In this document: one piece after another, positions 48,839-59,903 of the stretch
How positions within the stretch are numbered: the stretch's first letter is position 1
Layout of the letters: every line of letters begins with the position of its first letter
Source of the DNA: Lophius americanus
Taxonomy: Eukaryota > Chordata > Actinopteri > Lophiiformes > Lophiidae
Direction: 5' to 3'
NCBI GenBank assembly: GCA_037951165.1
Contig: JBBDHG010000187.1
Span: 2,239,501-2,303,500 of the forward strand
DNA: 64,000 bases
Notes under the pieces: generated by a model
Database searches by the model: none
What the model was told of the DNA's origin: nothing
Seen by the model: only the letters and a program-made list of their open reading frames with translations
Position numbers and translations under genes: made by a program

Positions 48839-51119
48839 CACAACACGGTTGTGACTTGGTGATGTGTTGTGTTTCAAACACACAAGAGTAAAAAAGAAAA
48901 AGCTGAACTAAAGAATGGGGTTAAAGTCGGTAATACTTCACATCGTTTTATATCCTTCTTCACAGATACATGGGGGAAACAAGTCCAACATTAAAAACTA
49001 GTATACATTGTATTTTACTTAAGCTTCCCTGTATAGATGATCCAGTTAGAATTAATACTATTCTTGATTGCTTTAAATATTTCAGGTTCTGAAAATGAAT
49101 ATTTCAATTTTCTGCTTCCACTGAGACTGCAATTTAAAAGGTTTTTTTTTTTTACTTCCCTATTTTTACAGCTTTATCCACTTTTTGAGTTAAGACTTAA
49201 CATTAAAAAATGATACAACTTCTTGAATACAAAACTGTGTTTGTGGCAAACTGATGAGAAACAGCAGTTCAGCGTCCATTACTTCCCAACCACATGTCCA
49301 GTTGTGTCTAAATTTAGCTCGTATGAATCCGCACAGGGAAATCTGTCTTGTTTTATTACTCACTTTAGAAAAAAAAAAAAAATTCTGAAAGCAGGGCTTA
49401 TTTTATCTGGATAGACCAAACATAGGTCAAACATTTGCTTACTTAGTAGGACCCACGGTATAAACAGTCAATTTCTTCACTCGTTCATTGTTTGCCGTCG
49501 GCTCTGCAGCTTTGAGCGAAGACCCACAACATGGAATATGTTTTGTAAATTATTCTTAAGCACACTGAAAGTTAAAAAGCATAGAAAATGAAACCAAATT
49601 TATTATCATATTGACACTAATCGAATATGCAATAGATAAAGTGTTCTGTTGGAGCATTTGTATGTGTTTGGAGCAGAAAAACTTGATATTAAGAAAACAA
49701 CTTGAGCACAGACAAGAAATTTAGCCAAAAGTGTCTGTAGCTCTACCAAGACTATTTGCATGTGGTTACCAGACGTCCCGATTATGTTCAAGAGAGGCCC
49801 AAATGAGTGGAAGTTGTCCGGGTTCCTGTCTTATCTTAATGGAGGACTGAGTCAGACTTATAATATCCTAACAAGGGATAAATCAACTGATATCATGTTT
49901 CTCAGCCGTTACCCACAGATGAACGTTGCATTTATATAACCTACATGGTTAATGTAGATTTTCAAACTGTTTACATTAGTGCTGCTGTTTACTGATAAAC
50001 TACACATATGACATTGCCCATGTAAAAGATTTACAGATGGAAATTTGAACCCAGGTCAGTAAAAGTGCTTGTGCCAGAATCACACAGACCTCCAATAGCA
50101 GGCTATAAAATCAGAATGAGGCACCATAAAAAGTCCAATCAGATTAAAGCTGGGGCCAGTGTCCTTCTGGCCAAAGACCCAGATCCGCCCATGAAAAGTC
50201 CCCATCTTCTCAGAACTTTAGGAGAATGCTGCAGCGCTGTTTTCCTGTGAATCTCCAGAGATGTTTTGTGGACTGAGAATCTCCTGCATACTTCCCATCT
50301 GCATGTGGGTAAGTAGATAACGACTGAATTTCTATGGGTGTGGTGGGCATCTAAAATCTGTATCATATGTATCAAACCTGAAAAGTTCCCCCAGCACATC
50401 TCAATACGTCAGTTGTGTCCTCTAGGGGTGGTCTCCAGAGAAACAAGTGAGATCAGCACTGAGGTCAACATAAGGAGCGATTGACTTCTGACATTTATGA
50501 ATCTGACTTTTCGGGAACAACAGCCTTTTTCTGCAGCATCCAGGCTGCTGACTTTTACACTGGGTGTCTTATTTTTAGGGGGAGTCTTCATCCATGACAT
50601 AATGGAGTAGATTCTGTATGCACATACTTTGCCTTTCCGGATCCTAGTTATATGCCTTGGGAAATTCATGAGGCACGGAGAAGGAAGTGGATAAAGGGAG
50701 GGTGAAATGGGAGAGGAGGAAGGGTTGGATGGATTAAGTCCAGGGCGCTGACTGCCTCACTAGACGACGCTGTCAGCAGTAAAGCAGCTGAGAACTCCAT
50801 GCATATGTGCAGCAGCACAGCAGGAAAAGGATGAAAAACATGTTCGACAAGTTATCAAATGATCAAACAGGCCGGGATCTGAGCAGATAGGACGAAAACA
50901 CTCAACAGTGGTTCTTTACGTCAGCTTGGGAGATGAACAGCTGCCACCTGTGGGGTAAGAACATCGCTCGCATGTGTGTGTAGTTCATGGACTGTGACAG
51001 AACATCTTTCATTCACATTAATGAGAATGATAGAAAATCTTCTCCTGTACGAATCTCTCAGTAGAACTTGATGAGGGAATACCTTGAATACCTTCCTGTG
51101 TGTGTCATTGTTTATGCAC

Positions 51120-52230
51120 CCACATGTATTCATGTAGGCTGTGCAGGATGCTGCGAACAAGTATTGGAACCACTTGTTTTTTCTTCACTTTTTATCTGTT
51201 TCTCAAACTAAACTGTGTCGAATCTTCAACAACAAAAAAAGATTGGACATAAAACGGAGACAAGCCGAAGAAACACAAACTGGAGATCCTTCTCTGAAAG
51301 ATTTGGCCCACTTTTCTATGCAGGGAGGATTTATTGCAGACGGTTTGTGAGCTGCCCTTTTCAGGTCGATGGCATTCAGGTCTGGACCTTGATTAGATCA
51401 CTTCACAACTTATTCCTCCTGAGCCGTTCAGAGTTGGACTTTGGACCGTTTCCCTGTAATACTTGAGCTTTAACTCACAGACTGATGGTCTAACATTCTA
51501 ATATAGAATTTTCTGGCAGGGAGCAGAATTTTTGTTCCCCTCAATTATGGCAAGTCATCCTGGTCCTGAAGCAGCAAAGCATCTCCTCAACATCACTATC
51601 ACCTCCACGTTAGATTGTAGGCATAAAGTTCTTCTAGTGGAATGCTGTGTTTGGTTTACACAAGACGTATACAGAAACACGCTTTTCCAAACAGTTCAAC
51701 TTTCAAGCATTTGGTTTATAGAATTGTGTCCTAAAAGTTGTTTGGGTTATCATGGCGTGTCGTGATAAAATCACTGTAGCCTTAATGTTTTTCTGTGTCG
51801 AACAGTGGCTTCAATCTGAACGCTCTCCTATGGAGGCCTTTTTTGTCTCGCTGTCTCGAGCGCAGCCATGACCTGTATTGAAGCTAGAGATGTCTGCAGT
51901 TCTTAGAGGAATGAATGAACCTTCACTGCGCTCTCTGAGGAATGTAGGAAGGCTGACAGCCTCTTTAAAAGTTCAGTATTGTTCCAAGTCATCTCCATTT
52001 GTAGATAATGAGTCTTACTGTGGATCTGTGGAGCCCCAGAGGCGAAGAAATATCTCTCTAACTCTTCCTTGACTGGCATGTTTCACCACTTTCTTCCTCA
52101 TCTCTTCTGGATTTCCTTACGATTTTTGCACGGTGTGCTCCCGACTACTACTACTACACGCCAACATGCTCTTCTACTACCAACACTACTTCATGCCTCT
52201 GAAAACAATGTGTCGAAGTGATGAGCGGGA
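51120..52230 (-). mobile_element. Decayed Tc1-like DNA transposon
   Basis: Read on the minus strand this is a broken Tc1-family transposase. The helix-turn-helix part is near 52080-51860 (block caagtcatctccatttgtag then ataatgagtc on the plus strand), and the catalytic part near 51600-51300 (atggcaagtcatcctggtcc; tctggaccttgattagatca, the complement of the family's 'SPDLN' region). Stops break it. The ends were not defined exactly. The fragment at 21990-22255 belongs to the same or a sister family. Confidence 0.7.
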
Positions 52231-53760
52231 CTGGTAGTAATCAAGCCTGGGTGTGCCTCATCCAGCTGCAGACAGTTATCAGTGCAGTTTGTTTGAATTT
52301 CTAAATATATTTTCTAAGGTGGTGATTCTTCTTTTCTTTTGTTACACCGGTGTAACAAACTTACTTTAAAAAAAAAAAAAGTTATACTTTTTCACAATGT
52401 GGGTGTGATTATAGTTATCTATGTATTATGGTAATGCTAAAAGATTTCCATAAAGAAGTATGTTTGAAAAATATTCACATAAACATTAAAGTACATGGTG
52501 AGACATAAGTTGTCAGACATCAATTACAAACATCTAGAGGCCATTTATTGGCCGCTCTAAGTTTAGACTCAACACAGACATAGTCAGTAAAGGTTATCCA
52601 AACAGAATCTTCTCACTAGAATACTCCACCTGTTCTTGCAGTGGGAAAATACCATAATAAGAACCATGTGTTTTATATGTAGTTCCTTACTGGACATAAA
52701 TTACATCATACTGTCATTAACAATGTGCAAAATGCTGGATCTGGAGCGAGTAGCAAGATGGGTTGGTAGGTCGGTCAGCTCACTCTAACAGTGTTCAAAA
52801 CCACTGTGGAACCTTTGGACTCTCTGCGTTGAGTTTGGATGTTCTCTCAGCGACTTGCTGCATTTCACAGATCAAAAACATGCAAGAGAGTTGAATGGCA
52901 GACCCTAGATTTTATTTGGGTTGGAAAATGAGCTGGTAAGCTCCAGTGCCCTCCCATGACCCTGACCCTTTCTTGGTGAGGATATTAAATTGTTTATGTA
53001 ATATCCAAGACACGGGTACGCCTGCATGAGTGTGTGAAAATAGGACAATTTAAAAAAAAATCAGAACCACTTCCTTAATGCTGAAATTGATGTTTGTTCC
53101 ACTTTATTGTGGCTAAGGTCTTCCTTGTTCCCTCGACCCCCTTTAAATGTCTCCCTTTCTTCCCCCTTTCCGGTCGCAGACTAAAATCTGTCTGGCACTG
53201 TAAGGCAGCAGGATCATCATTCTGCATGCTGAGGTAGCTGGAAAGGATAGGTTCAAAAAAATTAAATACTAACATTGTGGCAGAGCAAAATTGGCAGGTG
53301 TGACCTGATGGGACCTCACAGTGGGTCTGTGAATAGTTCATCACGCTCAAACTCAAATACGAGGACATGTAGTGACGGTCTGAGTTTCATAGAAGAGACT
53401 CAGCTGCTGTGTGTTATGTACTGTATGTGTACATGAACGTCTGTGTGGATTTCCTGTTTATTCCATCACAAACCAAATGTGCAATTCCAAGGAAAACATG
53501 TTGCAATAAAAACACACACTCAGACTGAACTGACAAAACTGACCCACATGTTCCAACGCATCCACTGATCAGACAGCTGCACCAACGAACAGATGCAAAA
53601 ACTCTCATTCTCACATGGGCAAAGAGCATATCTGTGCCGTCAAGTAATCCGTAAAGGCTACTATTAAAATTTTCCTCAAGTCTCATCTTGATGGCCAGCT
53701 TCCATCAGTAGCTTTATAATGGAATCTCTGAAACCGCTGAGAGGTTGCCAGAGTGGATTT

Positions 53761-53820
53761 AATAATACTAATAATAATAATACATTTAATTTATAATGCA
53801 CTTTACGTTTGGATTTAAAT
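53761..53820. repeat. (AAT)n-headed dispersed repeat, copy 2
   Basis: Same unit as 6458-6545: (AAT)n, acatttaatttataatgca, then tttacgtttggat. Confidence 0.75.
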
Positions 53821-54431
53821 GTATAGTAATTCATGCAGCCACTGCTTGATTTGCATTCCTGCATTAGAACTCACAGTTATATCCCGTTGAGTTACGTCTC
53901 TCTCTGTGTAATTTTAATGTGTATTGTTGCTGTCTGCTCCACTGTGATTGTTTCATGATTAGGTTCCCCGGACAGAACTCGTGCTGGCTGTTATGTCATA
54001 GGTTGGGAATGCTTTGGCAGCACAGGAGACTTGGAACGGAGACTGAGAGTTTTTTTGAGGTCTTACATGCTATTCTGCGGTGAGAGAGGAGATCCGTGTG
54101 TAAAACAGGGTCAAATAGCAATTGCTTCTCATCAAAAGAGTCACATCTGGCCTCATGATGCTTTCTGATCAATAATTAGACTCATTTACAGGCGTTTTAT
54201 CTGGCTCTGCCCATGACAGGAGTTTTTTTTTTTTTTTAATAGTTCTGTTACAGTATATGTATATAGCTTCCCGTGTCTGGTCTGGGCCTGCTCGCTCACA
54301 CTCTGTTCTCCAAACATTTGGAGACATGAAATGATTTAGTTGTGTTTCTTCTCTTCAAACATAAAGTGGGAACACATCAGAGATGAACCTACAGTCTCTA
54401 CCAACTGTCTGTTACATTTGCAGATCCAAAG

Positions 54432-54660
54432 ATGTGGGCGCTGATGGGAGCACTCTGTCTCTGCCACAGTGTTTTTGGACAGCTGTTTGGGACCAGACTG
54501 AAAGGAGCACCACGTCTGATCTGCAGTGTCCCCGGAGCAACCGGTCCTCCAGGAAAACCTGGTCCCAGCGGGCCCATAGGAGCATATGGGAATGTGGGTA
54601 TCCCAGGAAGAGATGGCAGAGATGGAAGGAAGGGTGAAAAGGGAGAAAAGGGAGACACAG
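54432..54660 (+). CDS. c1qtnf7: c1qtnf7 coding exon 1
   Basis: The exon starts at 54424 after TTTGCAG. ATG is at 54432. It ends ACAG|GTATAG after GEKGDT and one base of a Gly codon. It encodes the signal peptide and the first 14 collagen triplets. Confidence 0.92.
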
Positions 54661-57193
54661 GTATAGCTTGAAAATAAACAGACACAGTACCGATTTATGT
54701 GTGCCAATAAATAAACACCATGACTCTGTGCCAGAGACGAGCTGGCACTGAAAGGTTTCCGTGCTCAGCAGCTGGAGGATCGAGGATGAACTGAGCTCCA
54801 GATCAAAACTCCTTGACATTTAATGGCGTGGTTATGAAATGAAGTATCAGACAGACTAATCTGGGATTGTTTAGAACAGAAACCACTGCAAGCTTAAAGA
54901 TGACAAGTTAATGGAGCTCCCCCTATAAAAACCATGACTGGCAAAGAAAGTAAGGCGCTTTGCTTGAAAACTACACCTTCTACACATGGACCAATGAGCC
55001 ATAACATTATAACTGCCTGCCAATATTGTGCAGTTGTCCAATTTATACCATGCATGGACTCGATGAGACCTCTTAAAATATCAGGCACCAAGACAGTAGC
55101 AGCAGATCCTCTAAGTCCTGAACCCTACGAGATAGGGTCTCCATGGATCAGACATGTTGGTCAAGTACATCCCTCAGATGCTCCACTGGATTGAGATCAA
55201 CAGCCTTTTGAAGTTCCTGGATCATTTTTGCCAAATGGCGCATCATTCTTTTTCAAGGAGACCCATGCCCTTAGTGAATGCTGTTTCAATGAAGGTGTGT
55301 ATTTAATAATAATAATAATAATACATTTAATTTATAATAGTCTGCAACACTGTTTAGGTGGGTAATACATTTTAAGTGGAATGACAGGACCCAAGATATC
55401 GCCTGAGCAGAACATTGCCCAAAGCATCACACTGCCTCTTCCGGCTTTTTTTTCTTCCCATAGTGCATCCTGGTGACATCTCTTCCCCAGGTAAGCGATG
55501 CACAAGCACTGGCCATCCACATGCTGAAAGAGAAAACAAGAATAATCTTACTAGGTCACCATCTCCCATTGTTCTGTGGTCCAGTTTCGCTGATGCCATG
55601 TCCATTGTCGATGCTTTCAGTAGTGTGCAGGGGTCAACGCAAAGACCGAAGCTACACAGCACCATACGCAGCAATTTTTGCTTAAGTAGCTCTTCTGGGC
55701 CTTTGCCTCGGGGGTCCATGACCCCGTCCCCGGTTCACCTGTTGTGTTTACTTCTAGCTTTTTGATCATCACAATTTTGCCCTTGTCAAAGTCGTCCAGA
55801 TCGTTAAGCTTGCCTCTATTTCCTCCTTCCAATACGTCATCTTCTAGGACAAAATGTTTACCGGTTGCCTAACATATCCCCCCAACTGAGAGATGGCATT
55901 TTAGTGATACAATCAATGTTATTAACGTCACCTGTCATTGGTTATAATGTTATGGCTAATCAGTGTATGTTTACCAAATAAGCAACAGCATAAAAAATAG
56001 CAAATCATTGTGAAATTAAGGTTCACTCATTAGCCTTTCCCTCCGGGAAGTTGCAGGTTCTGCAAAACTTGCTTCATTTAGAATATTGAGTGAGTTAAAA
56101 CAAAAATGTAGGTAAATCTACTTTATAGCAGTGAATATATTTCGGGGAGGATTTTGTGAGTTTGTGTTACAGTTTGTGTTACAGATTGTGTGAGTTTGTG
56201 TATATTTATATAATATATGCAGCCTGATTATATCCCTCAATAGTAAATGAATGCAGTGCATAGCAGTTTTCCATTCAGAGAGGAAACAAGGATTAAGACA
56301 GAATCTTTATTTGTATCACACTGATCTTTTACAAGCTTACTGTCTGTCAGTTTGGTATTTGGACATAGTAAACTGGATTAAAGATAATTTGGAAAATTTA
56401 TGTTAAAACTGCGCTGTTCAAATGTCATGGTGGCGATGTTCGGAGAGTGACTCACTACATGACACTGCTCCTTCAGCAGTCTGGTTTAACAAGTGCAACA
56501 GAAACTGATTCATGCGGCAGACAGCTGGCAGCCGACTGACACAGACTTATCTTTTTTGTTTCAGGGATAAAGGGTCGACTTGGCCCAACAGGTAAGATTG
56601 GTAGCCGTGGTGATCGTGGCCCAGCAGGGAAACGAGGCCCCACAGGAGAGAACGGAGATAAAGGTCCACTTGGTCCGTCAGGCCATGATGGGGAGAAGGG
56701 GGAAAAAGGTGAAAGAGGGCAACGTGGAACTGCAGGTGTCTGCAAGTGTGGCAGCTTGCAGCCAAAATCAGCCTTCTCTGTGGGAACCACCAACAGCTAC
56801 CCTACAGAGTACACACCCATCAAGTTCAACAAGGTCTTGTTTAATGAGGGTGGACACTACAACCCACAGACGGGCAAGTTCATCTGTGCATACCCAGGCG
56901 TATATTATTTCTCCTACGACATTACATTGGCCAACAAACATCTGGCCATCGGTCTGGTGCAGAATGGCGAGTTTCGCATCAAAACTTTTGATGCCAACAC
57001 AGGGAACCATGACGTAGCATCTGGGTCCACTGTAATTTACCTGGACCCTGAAGACGAGGTGTGGCTGGAGATCTTTTATCGTGACCAGAATGGTTTATTT
57101 GCAGATCCGGGCTGGACTGACAGCTTGTTCTCTGGATTTCTTCTATATGTGGACACAGACTATTTGGACGCACTGGCAGAGGACTATGCATAG
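54432..57193 (+). CDS. c1qtnf7: Complement C1q tumor necrosis factor-related protein 7 (CTRP7), two coding exons
   Basis: Secreted collagen/C1q-domain protein of the CTRP family, expected to form trimers. The joined exons 54432-54660 and 56565-57193 give 285 aa (mammals 289). A signal peptide covers residues ~1-16 (MWALMGALCLCHSVFG). A short Cys-containing linker (LICSVPG) follows, then 33 uninterrupted Gly-X-Y triplets (~35-133), a GVCKCGS hinge with two Cys, and a C1q domain (~143-285) with the motifs KVLFNEGGHYNPQTGKFICA, GVYYFSYDITLANKHLAIGL and EDEVWLEIFYRDQNGLF. It ends in YVDTDYLDALAEDYA. The C1q sequence follows mammalian C1QTNF7 closely and fits its known position beside CPEB2. An acceptor at 54422-54423 shows there is an upstream 5' UTR exon, which was not found. 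Confidence 0.95.
54981..55968 (-). mobile_element. Tc1-like DNA transposon, nearly full length, inactive
   Basis: Terminal inverted repeats agree by eye: AGCCATAACATTATAAC-type at 54997-55013 and its complement GTTATAATGTTATGGCT at 55941-55957, each preceded by a TACAC-like end. On the minus strand the middle reads transposase with a GSVMLWAMFCSGDILGP segment near 55440-55380 and a KRCHQDALW segment near 55490. Frames are broken by stops, and an (AAT)n repeat has inserted at 55301-55339. The family is one of the commonest teleost Tc1/mariner repeats as I remember it. Confidence 0.8.
55301..55339. repeat. (AAT)n-headed repeat nested in Tc1-like element, copy 3
   Basis: tttaat(aat)n then acatttaatttataat, placed between the expected neighbours 'gaaggtgtgta' and 'gtctgcaacactgtttaggt' of the Tc1-like element. 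It therefore inserted after that element arrived. Confidence 0.7.
56565..57193 (+). CDS. c1qtnf7: c1qtnf7 coding exon 2
   Basis: Acceptor TTGTTTCAG. It continues the collagen repeat in frame (GIKGRLGPTGKIGSRGDRG), then the hinge and the whole C1q domain, with TAG at 57191-57193. Confidence 0.95.
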
Positions 57194-57341
57194 AGCCTCA
57201 AAATACTAAAAAAGAAACTGCGAGTCACTTTTGTTTTATTTCACATTCGTATGGTATGGTTAAACTATATTTTTATAAAAATGTTTTTATTTCTAATTAT
57301 GTAATTACTGCAGAGACGTTTCTACTGAAATTGTTTTATTT

Positions 57342-57347
57342 AATAAA
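57342..57347 (+). terminator. c1qtnf7: c1qtnf7 polyadenylation signal
   Basis: AATAAA 149 bases after the stop, followed by a T/TG-rich stretch (tcatttcttttgttttgagt). A second AATAAA at 57407-57412 is an alternative. Confidence 0.75.
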
Positions 57348-57412
57348 GCTTGAATTACGTTCTCATTTCTTTTGTTTTGAGTGGAAATGGATCAATAATA
57401 ACTCAAAATAAA

Positions 57413-59897
57413 ACATGTTGACATGACTGATGGAGCTGGTTTACTACACAAAACTGGAGCATGTATGAGAAAAAATATTGTGTGGCAGTCGAGACGGGCC
57501 CAGCCATAACCTTGTTAGTGAAATGTATGCCAGAAACAACATCTACAAAGAGAGATATTCAGTATAAACAATAGTGAATACCAGCAGTAAGAACAATGGC
57601 TTGCGAGAACAAGAGCGTGCATCAGGCAACAAAATTTGTTAAGAATTAAACATTACACCCTAGAGCAAAACGTGAAAGTGATTATTGCGAGAACATGAGA
57701 TTAGTCTGTCAAATTTTTTTTTAAAAGGGTGGAGAATAGATTAAAGTTTATGAATCATAAATGATCACCAGTAATTAAGTAGTTATTAAGCAAAGTGTTT
57801 ACACAGTGCTTCAGGTGTTCAAAAGTTAGACGTTGGATGGCGTCAGAAAAATTATCCGTGTCTAATGTCTGCGATGAAAAGCACTGCAGCAGTTTATCAA
57901 ATAGGGGACCTGACCGACTGTCGAGAGTTAATAATAACAACGTTGAAGTTGCTTTGTACCATTAAGTATAAAGTTTCGTTTTTTCTTAAGAGATTTGGAT
58001 TTTCGTGTTGCAAGCATCAAGATATAGTCCACACTGTCCTTTGAAGCAGAGACTTACACTTTGTAACAATGCAGGAATATTATAATTATAATGTCCACCT
58101 ATGGAACTTTAAGATTACATTTAAAACCTGTGCATGCAGACAGTATCTGCTGTTGGATAGACCCTTCATTTATAGTGTCAGGATAAAAACAGTACAAATG
58201 GTAAAAGCAAGCAAAAGGACTTCTAAATTTTTGTAAATCAGCCGGGTGTAATAAAGGTTAGATCACATGGTGGTCTTAGCAAGGTCTGTATTAGCAAGGC
58301 TTACCCTGTCACCCCAAAGGTACATCCCCTAAAAGCCCCCAAACCACTATGTTCTACAACTATTTCCCCTGATAAAAGTCAAATTAAATGTGACTGAATA
58401 ATCTGAAACAGTCCACATTGACTCAACCTAACTATTTGAATGAAGTGAGCAATATGCTCCAAGATAAGATCCCATAGTGACTCAATACCATGACAGATTT
58501 CCTTGAGTGAATTCATACTAGCTAAATACAATTGGACCCATGGTTGGGGAATCACAGATGAAAAATTCTTCCCCACAAGAAGCTCCCACGAATGAGTAAA
58601 ATATGATCCACTATAGTGAAATAATATATACAGTATACAAGTTGTTTTGTGAAAAAATCACCCCAGTGATTGAAATATGAATTATTAAAGAAAAACATAA
58701 TATACACAAGATGGATATCCTCGAGTCCATTCATTTGCAGCAAATCTTGACTTAATCAGACCATTGGTTCAGAAATCATGGCCCGAAAACGGCTGATTTT
58801 GGAGATAAAGTTTCTCCTAGTGGCAGAAATGTCCAACCAACTTTTCCCAAAATCAAATCCAATTCTTCCTGGCCCTAAAGTTTATGTTTTTATAAAATTT
58901 GAGCCGTATAATATTGTCTGAATTATCGCGTTAACACGTAGGATCTTCAGCGGCAAAGATGAAACTTCCATGATATCCAACAATACTAGGTTTCTGCACA
59001 GAAAACGGACACCACCGCCTCCCCAAGGTAACGTTTGCAAAAAACTCAAACACACTGGTGAATATAGCGTCAGTTTGACTCACACAAACATATTATTATT
59101 CGCTCGACCATCAGGGGAGGAAATAGATCCGAAGGGTAATCCCCCACCCCCAATGTTCGTCTCAGATAATCCGTTGTGTTTTCACAGATTCAGACTCCCT
59201 GGTGACAGTCGAGACGGTCGCCCCTAAATTTTTCAAACTTATTTTAAACTTAATCAAACAGTTGGGTCTTCTAGAGTGGAAATTTGGCTGATTACGACAG
59301 TACTTCTCGAACCGGACCAAGTAAGCCAATAAAGAAAACGTCGATAAGCAGCTGAAGGCGCTGCCAAGCAACCGTAAACACTCCAGCCCCGTAAGCTAAC
59401 TCCTCCTAGCATGCTGCTGTAGACAGGTATTATACAAAATCTCCGTAGCTTAAATGTGAAGGATATACACGTCGACTGTGTCATCTACTCCCTTTTTTTC
59501 TGCTATCGTTTTTTGCAGTTGAAGGCTTTCACATCGCTACGGAAACTTTATCATTTCTTATTTTGTTTATGTTAGTTAAACCTAGCATCCAAGATACTGT
59601 TAGATAATTCAACGCCTCTGTTTTGTCAGTGATGGCTGGAAGAATGGTCTAGAAAGAACAACGTTGTTTGCAGGAAGCGTCGGTTAAAAAATAAAATACA
59701 AATGACATTTGGTTAAAGTTGTAAAAGTCTTACATTTCTAAATAATTGTTTCTTATTTGTCCCTTCTCAATGACGTAATGAAAAAGCGCCAATCTTACAC
59801 GCGAGAGTGTAATGGTGCTAAAGCATTTATAAATGTATTTATTCTACACAGGCTCTGGTTACAATCATCAAACTGAGTGAGTGAACTACAAACTACA
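57413..59897. other. Region between c1qtnf7 and the cc2d2a start, including the likely cc2d2a promoter
   Basis: 57413-58450 is A/T-rich with nothing identified. 58456-58915 is a dispersed repeat. 58930-59890 has more CpG and probably contains the cc2d2a promoter and 5' UTR. An RFX X-box-like sequence, GCTGCC-A-AGCAAC, lies at 59360-59372. A small open frame at 58970-59227 has no family resemblance and is not called. Confidence 0.5.
58456..58915. repeat. Dispersed repeat, copy 2 (pair with 19741-20060)
   Basis: It shares gctccaaga, taagatcccatagtgact and, at 58790-58900, the 'gattttggagataaagtttc ... cccaaaatcaaatccaattc ttcc' block with the copy at 19.7 kb, in the same orientation. Confidence 0.65.
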
Positions 59898-59903
59898 ATG
59901 GAG
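59898..59903 (+). CDS. cc2d2a: cc2d2a candidate start exon (ATG GAG)
   Basis: ATGGAG followed by GTTGGT. Joining it to the exon at 60549 gives MEEPHSSGEDPGE in frame. The donor is weak and the assignment depends only on phase and position. Other upstream starts are possible. Confidence 0.4.

Larger units (their letters stand above)
48839..54431. other. Intergenic region between cpeb2 and c1qtnf7
   Basis: No gene was recognised except that a non-coding first exon of c1qtnf7 may lie here. It contains the Tc1-like relic at 51120-52230, an (AAT)n-headed repeat at 53761-53820, and poly-A/T runs (49371-49382, 52368-52380, 54222-54237). The parts 48900-51100 and 52400-53750 hold nothing identified. 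Confidence 0.7.
54661..56564 (+). other. c1qtnf7: c1qtnf7 intron with Tc1-like element
   Basis: About half of this intron is the Tc1-like element at 54981-55968. The remainder (55970-56560) has a short duplicated segment (gtttgtgttacag at 56160-56185) and nothing else recognised. Confidence 0.8.

Noticed and set aside
54412..54819. Minus-strand frames opposite c1qtnf7 exon 1 (Pro/Ser-rich)
   Set aside because: They are antisense shadows of the collagen repeat. The plus strand has the splice sites and the domain.
58970..59227. 85-aa plus frame with Pro runs upstream of cc2d2a
   Set aside because: It has no recognised domain, no splice link to cc2d2a exon 2 and a poor start context. It probably lies in promoter or 5' UTR DNA.
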